From the NCBI RefSeq assembly GCF_000801105.2, contig NC_079512.1, positions 23,639,848 through 23,703,847 of the forward strand: a DNA stretch of 64,000 nt, read 5' to 3'. The stretch comes from Raphanus sativus (lineage: Eukaryota; Streptophyta; Magnoliopsida; Brassicales; Brassicaceae). Shown piece after piece: positions 10,976 to 22,803 of this stretch (positions are counted from its first letter, which is position 1; the number at the start of each line of letters is the position of its first letter). The translations under genes and the position numbers were made by a program. Below the pieces are notes generated by a model that was not told where the DNA came from, ran no database searches, and was given only the letters and a program-made list of their open reading frames with translations.

Positions 10976-13900
10976 GAATTCTCAGCTGGAACTGTCAGGG
11001 GTTGGGGAATACCCCTACAGTTCGACGTCTAAAGGAAATGCTTGGTCAGCATTCTCCTGACATTTTATTCCTCAGTGAGACCAAAAATAGTAGAAGATAT
11101 ATGGAAAGTTTAGTAGAAAGTTTAGGCTTCAGCTATCTGAAAACAGTGGAGCCGATTGGAAGAGGGGGAGGTCTAGCAGTGATGTGGAAGGAGGCTTGCA
11201 AGGTAGAGGCCCTCCAGATGCATAGACGGGTGATTGATCTAAAAGTTCACTGGCAAGACAAGATCTTCTTCCTATCCTGTGTCTATGGTGAGCCGATAAA
11301 GGGCAAGAGAAATGATGTATGGGAGAGGCTCACCAGAATAGGCACCACTAGAGAAGGTCCATGGATGATGACTGGCGACTTCAATGAGCTTATAGACCCT
11401 TCGGAGAAATTAGGGGGCGCAGTAAGATCTATTGACGAAGGGAAAGATTTCAGACAGATGCTGCATGCTAATGGCCTTTGGAACATCAAGCATTTTGGGT
11501 ACCAGTTCTCTTGGGCAGGCACTAGGAATAATGAGACAGTGCAGTGCCGTTTAGACAGAACAGTAGCTAATCAAGCCTGGCTCGACATGTTCTCCCAAGC
11601 TTCAGCAACTTACCTCCCGAAGGTCTGCTCAGATCACAGCCCAGTCCTCACCACACTAGTTGATCAAATTTGGAAAAAGCGAGCCACTTTCAAGTATGAC
11701 CACCGCTGGATCAGAAGAGAAGGTTTCTCCAATACAGTCACACAATCATGGAAGAGACAAGCGCCTGGCCAACTTGGCCTTCTCGCCAAAATTGCCACCT
11801 GCAGAAAGGACATCTCTGTGTGGAAAAGAAGTGCAAAGCCAAACTCTGCCTTGCGAATCCAAGAGCTACATTCCAGAATCGATGAAGCAACGAAGTCCAG
11901 CTTCATCAATAGAGACGAGCTCAGTAGCCTAAAAGAAGCCCTGAATGCGGAGTATTACAACGAAGAAGTCTTCTGGCAACAAAAGAGCAGACTCAATTGG
12001 CTCCGGTCCGGGGACAGAAACACCAAGTTCTTCCACGCTGTCACAAAAAACCGAAGGGCTCAGAACCGCATCTACAGTCTCCTAGATGAAGAAGAGAAGG
12101 AATGGTATGCAGAGGAAGACTTGGGAAGACTTGCAGACGAGCACTTCAAACTCTTATATGCGTCAGAAGATATTGGGCTTGATCTTGGGAGTTGGGATGA
12201 CGTCCCTACGGTCGTCACCGAGGAGCAGAACCTGCAACTATTGGCACCCATCACGACAGAGGAAGTTAAAGCTGCAGTCTTCGACATTAATCCCCACAAA
12301 TGCCCTGGTCCGGATGGTATAAATGCATTCTTCTTCCAGCAATTCTGGGAATCCATGAGTGAAGACGTCACGAACATGGTCAAGAACTTCTTCAATTCAG
12401 GGAAGTTAGAAGAAAGCATAAACAAGACAAACATCTGCCTCATTCCCAAGAAATTAGATGCGAAGAAGCTGGTGGATTTTAGGCCTATTAGCCTCTGTAA
12501 CGTTGCCTATAAAATAGTTTCTAAGCTTTTAAGCAAACGTTTGAAGTCTGTTTTGCCTTGCGTAATATCTGAATCTCAAGCAGCTTTCGTTGAAGACAGG
12601 CTTATCTCAGACAATATACTAATAGCCCATGAGCTACTTCACGCCCTAAACTCCAACAACAGCTGCTCAAGGGACTTCATCGCCGTCAAGACAGATCTTT
12701 CCAAGGCTTTTGATAGAGTGGAGTGGTCCTTTTTGGCAAAGGCAATGAAGACTCTTGGCTTCTCAGATGCTTGGTGTGCTCTCATCATGGAATGTGTATC
12801 CACGGTCCAGTACCAGGTCCTCATCAACGGTAGCCCTCATGGAGACATTAGACCAACGAGAGGCTTAAGGCAAGGAGACCCCCTGTCTCCTTATCTATTC
12901 GTCATATGTACGGAGCTCCTGGTTCAAAGATTACAAAAGGCGGAGAGTAGCGGAGAAATAACGGGACTACAGGTTGCAAGGGGGGCACCAGCTGTCTCTC
13001 ATCTATTGTATGCAGACGACAGTATGTTCTACTGCAAGCAATCAGATGAAGAACTCAGTCGTCTATCTGAAATACTCCAAGCGTATAGCCTAGCCTCGGG
13101 ACAACGCATCAACTACCAGAAGTCAAGCATATACTTTGGAAAAAACATTCCTAATGAGCGCAGAGAGGAGATTAAACTAAAGCTTGGAATGCAACAAGAG
13201 GGTGGCGACGGGATCTACTTAGGTCTCCCAGAGTCTTTTGGAAGCTCCAAGGTCTCTATCCTCAGTTTCCTCAAAGAAAGACTAGAACAAAAGATTGGTG
13301 GATGGCAAAACAGATTCTTATCTGCAGGCGGAAAGGAAGTTCTACTCAAGGCGGTAGCCTTAGCTCTACCGACATATACAATGTCGTGCTTCCTCATCCC
13401 CAAAACTATATGCAAGAAAATAGCCTCCATCATGTCAGACTTCTGGTGGAAATCAAGCAAATCCTCTAAAGGAATGCATTGGAGAAGCTGGGACTATCTA
13501 TGCAGACCCAAAGATAATGGAGGCCTCGGTTTCAAGGACCTGGAAGCCTTCAACATTGCGCTCCTAGGAAAGCAACTTTGGCGTATGATCACACACCCAA
13601 CATCTCTGCTCGCTAGGTTGTTCAAGAGCCGCTATTTTAGAACATCTGACCCGCTGAACGCCACACTGGGATCACGCCCTTCCTTTGCATGGAGAAGCAT
13701 TCACGCAGCTCAAAAACTTATACAACAAGGTGCAAAGGTAGTTCTTGGTAATGGACAACAGACAAGTGTTTGGGGAGAGCGGTGGCTGGGAAGCAAGCCT
13801 GCGCAGCCAGTGAATGCAACAAAGATCCTAGCTGAACCCTACTACAATTGTCTCAGCCATGATATGAAGGTTAGCGACCTAATGATAAGCACAGGAATAG

Positions 13901-15144
13901 AGTGGAATGAGGGGCTTATCAGGAATCTCTTCCCAAGAGAAATCTCAGATAAAATCATCTCCACAGTCCCGCAAGGTGCGACAGCTGAAGACACTTACAG
14001 CTGGGAGTTCACAAAGACAGGGCACTACACCGTCAAGTCTGGCTACTGGGTACAGACACAAATCATTCAGTCAAACGATCATGGAGGAACAGTGGACCAG
14101 CCGAGCCTAGATGCCTTAATCCAGAGGATTTGGAAACAAAATGCAAGCCCAAAGATCCATCATTTCCTCTGGAAAAGCGTCAACAACGCCCTCCCTGCAG
14201 CAGCAAACATGAAGAAGAGACACATCACTAGAGAGGGGAGGTGCCCGCGCTGTTCTATGGAGGAAGAAACTATCAATCACATACTGTTCGAATGTCCCTA
14301 CGCTCGTCTTGTCTGGGCACTATCTCCGGTTCATGCTCCCATCGACGGTATAATGTCTGAGTCTCTATTCTCAAACCTTTGGCGTGTGATGAGCTTGCAG
14401 GACATATACCCAGAAGAAGAAGCACATGCTGACCTGATACCCTGGCTGTTATGGCGCATTTGGAAAAGCAGAAACACTTTTGCATTCCAAGGAAAGGATT
14501 ATGCAGCCGATGATACAGTGAGGAGGGCCGTCGACGACATGAAAGAATGGATGGAGAGAAAAGAGGAAGAAAAGATGGAGGTCAAAAAACCCACAAGCAA
14601 CAGACCAAGGCTCAAATGGAAGCCCCCACCACAAGGATTGATAAAATGCAATACTGATGGTGCTTGGCACAAGGATCATCAATATCAGGGTATTGGTTGG
14701 GTGAGCAGAGACCATACTGGTCGCTTGCTGTGGGCAGGAGCTAAGCGGTTACAGGGTGTGGGATCTCCAATAGAAACCGAAGCACTGGCGCTAAGGTGGG
14801 CAGTACAAACGATGGTTCGATTTGGATATAAACATGTCTTGTTTGAAACAGATTCTTTGGTCCTTGCCAAGATGATAACAGGCAAGGAGGAGACATGGCC
14901 GAAACTGAAGCCACTCATTCAGGAGATCTCCCACACTCTCTCGGCGAACCGTGGCTACAAGATCGAGTACTCTACTCGTGATAGTAACAAAACGGCAGAT
15001 AGGATAGCGAAGGAAGCTCTTTCTTTTATGAATTATGTTCCCAAGTTGTATTCTATTGTGCCACAGTGGTTAAAAGTTGTAATAGAGGCTGAAATGCCTT
15101 CTTTAGGATCAAACTTTGATGTAGGTCCTAATTCTTATGGTTAA
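10972..15144 (+). CDS. LINE 1 ORF2: endonuclease, reverse transcriptase, RNase H
   Basis: A 1390-residue polyprotein that nicks target DNA and copies the element RNA in place. In order: an apurinic-like endonuclease/exonuclease/phosphatase domain (residues ~1-225; LSWNCQGLG, SETKN, TGDFNEL, SDHSPVL); a reverse transcriptase (~435-740; CPGPDG, VKTDLSKAFDRVEW, GLRQGDPLSPYLF, with catalytic YADD at 680-683); a zf-RVT zinc-binding region (~1050-1115, CPRC at 1091); and a C-terminal RNase H-like domain with NTDGAW (Asp1229), ETEALAL and FETDSL. No stops or frameshifts occur, so it may still be active. The start overlaps the ORF1 stop. Confidence 0.95.
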   Translation: MRILSWNCQGLGNTPTVRRLKEMLGQHSPDILFLSETKNSRRYMESLVESLGFSYLKTVEPIGRGGGLAVMWKEACKVEALQMHRRVIDLKVHWQDKIFFLSCVYGEPIKGKRNDVWERLTRIGTTREGPWMMTGDFNELIDPSEKLGGAVRSIDEGKDFRQMLHANGLWNIKHFGYQFSWAGTRNNETVQCRLDRTVANQAWLDMFSQASATYLPKVCSDHSPVLTTLVDQIWKKRATFKYDHRWIRREGFSNTVTQSWKRQAPGQLGLLAKIATCRKDISVWKRSAKPNSALRIQELHSRIDEATKSSFINRDELSSLKEALNAEYYNEEVFWQQKSRLNWLRSGDRNTKFFHAVTKNRRAQNRIYSLLDEEEKEWYAEEDLGRLADEHFKLLYASEDIGLDLGSWDDVPTVVTEEQNLQLLAPITTEEVKAAVFDINPHKCPGPDGINAFFFQQFWESMSEDVTNMVKNFFNSGKLEESINKTNICLIPKKLDAKKLVDFRPISLCNVAYKIVSKLLSKRLKSVLPCVISESQAAFVEDRLISDNILIAHELLHALNSNNSCSRDFIAVKTDLSKAFDRVEWSFLAKAMKTLGFSDAWCALIMECVSTVQYQVLINGSPHGDIRPTRGLRQGDPLSPYLFVICTELLVQRLQKAESSGEITGLQVARGAPAVSHLLYADDSMFYCKQSDEELSRLSEILQAYSLASGQRINYQKSSIYFGKNIPNERREEIKLKLGMQQEGGDGIYLGLPESFGSSKVSILSFLKERLEQKIGGWQNRFLSAGGKEVLLKAVALALPTYTMSCFLIPKTICKKIASIMSDFWWKSSKSSKGMHWRSWDYLCRPKDNGGLGFKDLEAFNIALLGKQLWRMITHPTSLLARLFKSRYFRTSDPLNATLGSRPSFAWRSIHAAQKLIQQGAKVVLGNGQQTSVWGERWLGSKPAQPVNATKILAEPYYNCLSHDMKVSDLMISTGIEWNEGLIRNLFPREISDKIISTVPQGATAEDTYSWEFTKTGHYTVKSGYWVQTQIIQSNDHGGTVDQPSLDALIQRIWKQNASPKIHHFLWKSVNNALPAAANMKKRHITREGRCPRCSMEEETINHILFECPYARLVWALSPVHAPIDGIMSESLFSNLWRVMSLQDIYPEEEAHADLIPWLLWRIWKSRNTFAFQGKDYAADDTVRRAVDDMKEWMERKEEEKMEVKKPTSNRPRLKWKPPPQGLIKCNTDGAWHKDHQYQGIGWVSRDHTGRLLWAGAKRLQGVGSPIETEALALRWAVQTMVRFGYKHVLFETDSLVLAKMITGKEETWPKLKPLIQEISHTLSANRGYKIEYSTRDSNKTADRIAKEALSFMNYVPKLYSIVPQWLKVVIEAEMPSLGSNFDVGPNSYG

Positions 15145-15163
15145 TGAAAGTAGTTGTTGAGCC

Positions 15164-15184
15164 AAAAAAAAAAAAAAAAAAAAA
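15164..15184 (+). other. Poly(A) tail of LINE 1
   Basis: An uninterrupted run of about 21 A follows the ORF2 stop after only ~19 bp of 3' UTR and is followed by the right-hand target duplication. Confidence 0.93.
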
Positions 15185-15199
15185 GAGAATGGGCTTGTA

Positions 15200-16736
15200 T
15201 TTGTCCACCACTGTAATATTAAAACTATTCTAATAGCATATTAGGGGATTAGTATGTGTTTAAAGTTTAATGCATCTTGGTGAGAGATCCATTGATTTTT
15301 TAAAACAATTTTTTTTAACATTAATGTTAGACACTATCAATTATCAACGTTAGAAAGCAGTGGTAGTTTAACAGTAATCTCTTATGATTTGGTGTATACC
15401 ACATCATCGATTATAGGTTTGATTTGTTTTTGAACTAAATTATCACTTTTTGATTCAAGTGGTTAACATAGTAAATTGTAATAGACGACTAGATATCGAT
15501 CTATGCAGAATGTTTGTTTTCATTTATTTTTATATAAAATTATTTGTTTTCGTTTCTAAATCGGTCTATATATTATAATATATATGATGTGTGTATATCA
15601 ACTTTAGAATATAATAATTTTATATTAGTTTTCCATCTAATATATTTTTTTCAAATATATGTATCTAATATTGTATACATATGATACAATAAATATATCT
15701 AATATTGTATACATACGGTTTAATTTATACCCAAACATTAATAACCTATGTTATATGCATGAAAATGAGAAATCATTTGATTTGTATATATCATGATTAT
15801 TTTATATGTGGTACATTACCACTATGTATAATTTATTAAAGAATCAAATATGGATTTGTTAGTCAATCCGATTTTAATGATATATTATTAAACATCACGT
15901 ATGAATCAAAGTCGTAATTTCTATTTTAATATAAATGATATGTTCCCTTAACATTTGTCAGAAAGCAATCTAAACTTGGATTAAATAGTGTAGTAATTAA
16001 TCCATTCTATAGCATTAAACACATTTCTCCAAAAATGGTCAGATCAGCCAATAAGGTATATAAAAAATGTTATAGAAAATAATACCTTTCGGTATCAAAC
16101 TAAGAAGTCATGTCGTCGGTCGAACATAATTGCTTTTGAAGCGTTAACCTTAAAGGATTAGGTATGATATTGATACGTGAACGTTCTACATTCTATCAGA
16201 CTCGAAGAGTTTAGGATTTTGCAACCGGTGATTTAAAATCCCCACATCACTTCCTCTGCTCCTCATTTTCTCTCTGCGTCTTACTACCCTTATACCTATA
16301 TTCACATTGTATCACCATTCACCAAACTCGAAGAGTTTAGCGCTTGTGCTGTGGGATTTTACCTAGACACGTCTAGGTCAAGACTTCGCTCTGGGTCATA
16401 TAAATATATCATATTATCTTAACATCGATAGTTCATGCATGTTATTTAAATGGGTGACAGAAGATACAAAATTGGAAAGCAATGATTTTAACACAACGGT
16501 GAATACATTTCTGTCAGTGATCATATAGTTTACACTAAATTATGCTTGAAACGGTATCTAAAATTTTTAATAAATATTTCCTATAACTGTATAGCATGTA
16601 TTTTCCTTTAATTGAGTTGATATTATTACAATGAAGCTACAGTACTTGTATATCACGTATTTCATATTGAAAGAAAAAGAAAAAGAAAACACTATAACTG
16701 TATCTGCTTTCTAAGCACATTTTGACCATACCAAAA
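15200..16736. other. AT-rich intergenic DNA 3' of TAT7
   Basis: No gene seen. A 15-bp direct repeat, ACTCGAAGAGTTTAG, occurs at 16200-16214 and 16326-16340. Repeated 'tctaatattgtatacat' words occur near 15660-15715. Confidence 0.6.
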
Positions 16737-19025
16737 TCACAAATCAACTATGGTTTGAGACTGAGTCTTGGCATGTCGGAGATAAAAACATTTAATCCTT
16801 TTAAAAGCTTCTTCAATCGAAGATGCATCAGCAGCAAACGTTATCCTTAGCCAGTTCTTAAGCCCCACCGCAGTCCCTGCTCAGCCACATCCATAATACT
16901 ATTAAATTTTTTAATCTTAATGTAATATCCATAATCAGAGAGGCTGAAGTAATATCCTTACCGGGAAGAAGGATGACTGATTCTTCTCTAGCTAGTTTGA
17001 AACAGAAGTCGATATCGTCGCTTATATCTTCTAGTAACGAGAGATTCAACTTAACCTGAAACCAACCGTAGAAAGTAAAATAAGAACATTTTTAAAATGT
17101 GCACATCATTCACAATTTATATATATATATATATTTACTAACCATCATTGCCATGGATCCTTCTGGTCGATGCGAGGAATCAATGCAAGGAATCTCGTTG
17201 ATCCAGTCATAGCAAATATCCGAAGAGTTCTTCAACGAGTTCAACGTTTTCTTGAAGAAGGATTCGTCCGTCTGTTCCAGAATCGTGGGAACTGCAGCCT
17301 AATGCAACAAAATCAAAAACAGTATTTGTGTCTACTTACGATGAGAAACCATAGAAGTTGATTCTGAATTTATGTTATAGATATATACCTGGATAAATGT
17401 GGCTGGTCCACCAAGAATATCAAAGTATTTCTTGAAACGCTCAATGATCTGATCCAAATGAACAAGTTCAATCAAGTAAATGGTTAATTCTCACGCTCTC
17501 TAGATAATCAGTTTTGAAAGATATATTGAAGCTACTACTAACCTTTGGGTCTTTAAACGAGCCAGAAGGGTCAGTGGTCACAAACCAACCGAGACGCCAA
17601 CCAGGAACTATCCATCTCTTTGATAAAGATCCAAGAGTAAGAACCGGAACGATAGACCCAAACACACCCATTGGCACAAACGGTTTGCTCCCAAAAGAAA
17701 GATGACCATAAACTTCATCAGCAATCACAAGAATCCCTAGTTTTTTCGCCGTTTCCGCAATCTAAAACCCATAAAAACACACACACAAAGTTTCTTTATA
17801 AACCAAATACGAAGTATATGTTTCCTGATGTCAAAGTTTAGAGCTAACCTTCATCAAATGCAGGTAACTATAGACATTCCCGCAAGGATTACCGGGGTTT
17901 ATAACAACCAAAGCAACTGTGTTTTCGTCTGCGAGAGACTCGACAGCATCAAGATCGATCTCCCATCCGTTTTCTGGAAGAAGGTCGAAGTAGCGAACCT
18001 CTAGGTTTCTAAACTTTGCACAGAGTTCATAGATCGGGAAACCTGGTCTTGGAAGAAGTATATTGGCCCTAGGACGAGCCAACATTGCCAGTGCTACATC
18101 GATTGCTTGCGTGCAACCTGATGTGATGAACACATCGTCTTGAGATAGTTTGTATGGAAGATCACGCGATAGATACTCTGCGATTGCCCTGTTTCATTGC
18201 ACAAAAAGTGTGAGACGTGTTTTACAAGTTAGGTTTTTATATTTGGTCCTATTGTTTGCATATTCCGGTTTACTATAAAGGACAATTTTCGACCAAAATT
18301 CATCTTTAATTTTTATTTAATTTACGTAAAAGGAAATAAAATAAGTTTTTGTTCGAATTTAGTTTGGTTAAATTTCTGACTGTCTCGAATTTACATTCGG
18401 TTCAAAATTCCAATCGGTTATTTTGATTAGGTTTACTCGGTTGAGCTAAACCAACCGAGTTTGGCATTCCTAGGCTCTAACAGTACCACGTCTACGTTCT
18501 AGCGTATACTTTTGGATTCTTTTTTATGACGTCGAAAATAAAATTCTTTTTATAAATGATTCTTCATATGACTGCTCAGATCTTCTTTTTGTAAACTGTC
18601 CAGGTCGTTCTACAATAATTACCAAAGATTTGTTTCTAAAGAAAAATATCAAAATACACCGCAGCGTTATAAGAAATTGACGGTGGTGGTTAAAAAGGAA
18701 AAAATATTGACGGTAGTATCGGCGGCGTTAACCTATAAAAGGAAAAGAAAACAGAGAAAGAAGCAAATGACGAAAATAACCTTCGAGTTTGAGGAAGACC
18801 AACGGTGGGAGCATAACCATGGAACTTGTTGGAGAGAAGAGAATCTGAAACAGCTTGAAGTGAAACTTGTGTTGTACGGAAACACGAGTACAGTGTTGGG
18901 TCTCCCATTCCAAGTGATATAACTCTCTTCGCGCATCTTCCTTCTTCATCTTCCAACTCTGAGATGCTTTCCATCAGCAAACTCAGAATCCCTTTAATTG
19001 TGATTGTCGACCCTCCATTCTCCAT
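16737..19025 (-). CDS. TAT7: Tyrosine aminotransferase TAT7-like, seven exons
   Basis: PLP-dependent class I aminotransferase that interconverts tyrosine and 4-hydroxyphenylpyruvate, feeding tocopherol and plastoquinone synthesis; the Arabidopsis protein is cytosolic. Exons on the minus strand: 19025-18781, 18188-17849, 17761-17543, 17448-17389, 17298-17143, 17055-16962, 16876-16737. All introns are GT-AG and frame is kept, giving 417 residues (Arabidopsis 414). Seen: [13 protein letters not shown], the [10 protein letters not shown] substrate loop, IADEVYGH with the PLP-pairing Asp, and Lys243 in [17 protein letters not shown], the Schiff-base lysine. The C-terminus ends [12 protein letters not shown]. 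No defect is visible. Lying between HB52 and CUC2, it keeps the Arabidopsis order. Very sure of family, sure of orthology. Confidence 0.95.
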
Positions 19026-19468
19026 TTTTCTTCAATTCGATTTCTCCTTCTTCTTTCTTGTGGATGGTTATTTATATGTTTCTTGAATCTTTTACTTCGA
19101 TGGTTTTGGCTGAAGCTTTCGGTGCAACTCGCAAAGAAGGGGGATTTGTGTTTTGATATGTGTCAGAGAGCGAGATTTGCCAGATTGGAGAAGGACATAG
19201 GGAAACAAGAAGTGGTGTTTAACTTTCCAACCTTTTAAAATATAATTGTTTTTACAGCCACTCGTTTTTACAGCCACTCGTTTGTACCGAATAGCACAAG
19301 AATTTTCTAGATTACGTACCTCCTTTCTAAACCGTTCATTGTATTAAAAAGTTTCTGAAAATGTTTTTTTTTTCAGGAACTGCATTTATAAAATTTACCA
19401 TAATTAATACATATAAAAAGAAAATAGATAGTGGGAATACTAATACACATCTATTTCGATTCTACTAA
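19026..19468. other. Promoter region of TAT7 (divergent side)
   Basis: Intergenic DNA upstream of the minus-strand TAT7 start. A short repeat 'cagccactcgtttttacagccactcgttt' lies near 19255-19285. No other gene seen. Confidence 0.5.
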
Positions 19469-21164
19469 TCTTATCTATTAAATAAAAAATCATAATTTTT
19501 CACATGTGACTTTTTATCTGAATTATCTCTTAAAATTTCACAGGGTGACTATTTTTATCTAATAATATTCTTATAAAAAACTTATTTAACACATCTTATC
19601 TTTATTCAAATTATTAAATTACCTAAAATATCGTAAGAAAATTGTAAGATATAAGATCCAAAAATAACATTACTTAAATAATAATAAAAATAATAACTAA
19701 ATTCAATATTACCTTAACAAAAATTTAGGTTTGTAGATTTAGATTCACGGCATATATCACTAATAATCTTTATTTTGTGGGAAAATATATTTTGTATAAA
19801 ATGCTAACTTACTTCTTCATGGTCTCTTATAAATATATATCTTTGAGTAGTTTTTATCTAATTAAGTAAATATATATATATATATCATTTTACTAAATAT
19901 ATGTAATCTAGTTCTAATAATAAATTAAACCAAAAAGTAAATTTAATATGAAAATTAAATATGATTTGATTAGCATAGCTTTAGAACTCATGAATTTGTT
20001 TATGCACGTAATATTTGGTTTTTGTAACAAGTGATTTTGGTTTTACAAATTGTAGAACAGTTTTAAAAATGTTCCATTGGAATATGTTTACTAAGTGTAA
20101 ATGTATATGTTCTTCTTAAAACTTTTTTTTTGAATCTTAAGTAGATGTATATGTTGAATAAATATGTAAAGATTCTCTCCTTTATGATTGAAATGTTAAA
20201 CTTGTACAATTATAATAAAACTAAAAATATGTTGTATGTTATATATCTCATAAACATTTTAAATACATAGATGAAAACATATATGTTCATGATTCAGGTA
20301 AAAATTATCCTCAAGTCCCAAAAATAACCCATCTAATAATAAATAAAAATAAATCTTATATACAAATTTAAACATAAACTGTATGAAAAATTAAAAATAC
20401 ATCATTTTAAAAAATATAAATTTTTATACAATAACTTTTAATCAAATAATAATTCGCACATTAAGAACATAAGTTAAAATATCATATTTCTCACATGATA
20501 ACAATCATGTGTTTTTTAATAACATAAATATATTTAGTAAATTTTGTATAATTTCATATTCATAGAATTGATTTTGAAAATAAATGCAAAACAAGTTTAA
20601 ATGAACTATCCTATTTTGATCGTCACGTAGTTATATTTCATACAAAGCTTTAATTAAGAGCATACGGTTTATTTAAACCATAAACACAAAAAAAATTAAT
20701 AAAATCTTATATATATATATATATATTTTTTTTTTTTTTCTAAGTTAAATTTTAATTAGATAAGCATTTTCAAAACATCAAATGAATAGTATATATCTAT
20801 TTTCTAAAATAACTAATTTTAACTTTACCAGAAAATAAAATAAATATCTTTGTGATAGCAATGATTAAACTCTAGTTTTGGTTTACAGCTTTATCCAACA
20901 TTTTATGTTGTGTTAGAATATGGATTATATCCCTATAGATTCAACCCGAATCTTCTACAATCAAATTATTCTGAAAGATTTTATCTTTTGGTTTATTGTT
21001 TCTAAATTCATAGGACTCCTAACTTAGGAGTGGGCATAAATATTTGCTATTCGGTTCGTATTCGCTACTTAGTCCGTATTTGGTTTGTGAAATTGAGTAT
21101 TCATCTTGATCAAGTTAAAGTATTAAGTCGTTTATATTAATTACTCGCAAATACAATACAAATA
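19469..21164 (+). mobile_element. Helitron-like AT-rich sequence with candidate 5' end
   Basis: At 19469 an A is followed by TCTTATCTATTAAATA, a good match to Brassicaceae Helitron 5' ends. The following ~1.7 kb is very AT-rich, non-coding, and runs into a second, better 5' end at 21165. A single 3' end at 21908 may serve both, or this outer copy may have lost its own end. A hAT-like fragment ('taggagtgggca', ~21026) seems to lie inside. Confidence 0.35.
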
Positions 21165-21908
21165 TCTATCTTATTAAAACTCAAGTACAAATTGGGATTG
21201 ATTGGTAAGATGGATAGTTTTTAATAAATAAGTGTGTTTGAAAACTTTGATAGCATAATAAATGATATTGTTTGGAAACATGGATATCAAATTAAATATT
21301 TTTTTTATTTGTATATTTAGCCATTACGTCTACAATAAACTAAATACTTCATTTTATATTTCTTTTAATTTACTGATTTAACCAATACATTTAAAATAAA
21401 TTTCAATTAATTAATTACAATGATTGTTGTTTCTTTGTGGTGAAATTAAAACACAAAATAAAATATATAGTATATATTATATAAAATAAATTTTAAATTC
21501 AGTATTACCTTATTTAGTTTAGTCAAATATAAAAATTTCGAGAATTCAATTTTTAAGAAAACGAAATATCATAAAATTAATAATAATTCATAGAAAACTA
21601 ATGCAAACAATTAAAAAATTTAGTATGTTGCTTCTATTTAAAATAAATTAATAAAAACATTAATTTAATATATGAATAGTACAATTACATCAATTTGCAT
21701 CAAGTTACAAAATTTTAAATTTAATCTTATGTACAAAGAAAATAATATTATTAAACATTTATGCTATATAATAATTTATTTTACTCTATATTTAAATTAC
21801 AAATATAAAAATATATATGGAATTTTTTCATAAAACCAATGATCTATGAGTTTAATTTGAAAATAAGTTAAATCAAATATCCGTACGGATGTGCGGGTCA
21901 AGTTCTAA
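21165..21908 (+). mobile_element. Non-autonomous Helitron
   Basis: It starts A|TCTATCTTATTAAAAC, a standard Helitron 5' terminus, and ends with the palindrome ATCCGTACGGAT (21879-21890), a short spacer and CTAA|T at 21905-21908. That is the hairpin plus CTRR end inserted between A and T without target duplication. 744 bp, AT-rich, no coding content. Confidence 0.65.
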
Positions 21909-22489
21909 TCAAATATTAAGATCAAAGTAATTACTTAGTTCTGTTAGTTTATTATCCAAGGTTTATCTATGACTTATTACCTATTTTATTTTTTTTTAAG
22001 TTTCTAAAATATAATAGAATAATTCATTTATATGATAAATGAATTAAAAGTAATCTATTTATAGAAATATTTTAGAGTTTTCTATTTTGTATACTGAATG
22101 TAGATGGAAACCTTTTTCGTTTCCTTTTAATGTTATTTCATATTCAACCTAAAACAAATGAGAAGTAAAAAAAATACCTTTTATAATAGAAAAAAATGTG
22201 TAGTTTGGAATTATAACTAACTAGCTTTTTAGCAAACTCATATGCAAAGTTTATGAAGCTAAAAGTTAATAAAGAATTATTAAATGACTTACAAATAATT
22301 ATTTAATAACTTGTAAGTAGTTCATTACTAATGAATATGTAGAAAATTAACTTGCAAATACACCATTTTTATTATATAATTGAAAATGCAAATATTTGTT
22401 TTTAACAAACCAAATACATGTTTAATTTTATTATTCGAACAAGTCAAACCAAATATCAAGTAGGCCAAATATAGCATATTAGTCGTGGA
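21909..22489. other. AT-rich intergenic DNA
   Basis: Nothing recognisable. Confidence 0.6.
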
Positions 22490-22803
22490 TGACTTCAGCC
22501 TTGTTCTTTTGACTGACGCTGATCGCGGCGGTTGCGTCAAAATTAAAAGAACAAAAACATAATTTTAAAAGGAAAAGTAAGAGATGAGATGAAGGAATTT
22601 CGTTTTAGCGACAACGGAATCACCGAAATCTTTCAATTATCTTGCCGCTGTTTATTTTAGCGTCAGCAGAGCCACCGAGTTCTTTTCATTATCTTGCCGC
22701 TGTGTTTTCTGTTTTGTATTTCAGCAACCAAAAAAAAGCAAATCATGACTAACTTTTAGCCGCTGACGCCAGTTTCGGCGATCTCAAAACGAACAGGCCT
22801 TTC
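22490..22803. mobile_element. hAT-like MITE, degenerate
   Basis: Ends are imperfect inverted repeats: left 'gccttgttcttttgactgacgc', right the complement of 'gcctgttcgttttgag...gcgtcagcgg'. The inside is GC-richer than its surroundings, with repeated 'ttatcttgccgctgt' and 'gccgctgacgcc' words. No clear 8-bp duplication was found. Confidence 0.4.

Larger units (their letters stand above)
9110..15182 (+). mobile_element. Non-LTR retrotransposon (LINE), near full length
   Basis: A 6.07-kb plant LINE in plus orientation. It has a ~316-nt 5' UTR, ORF1 (nucleic-acid-binding, frame broken once), ORF2 (endonuclease, reverse transcriptase, RNase H) open over 1390 codons, a very short 3' UTR and a poly(A) run at 15164-15184. 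A perfect 17-bp target duplication flanks it. Exact duplication and a fully open ORF2 indicate a young insertion into intergenic DNA between HB52 and TAT7. It is GC-richer than its surroundings. Confidence 0.95.
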
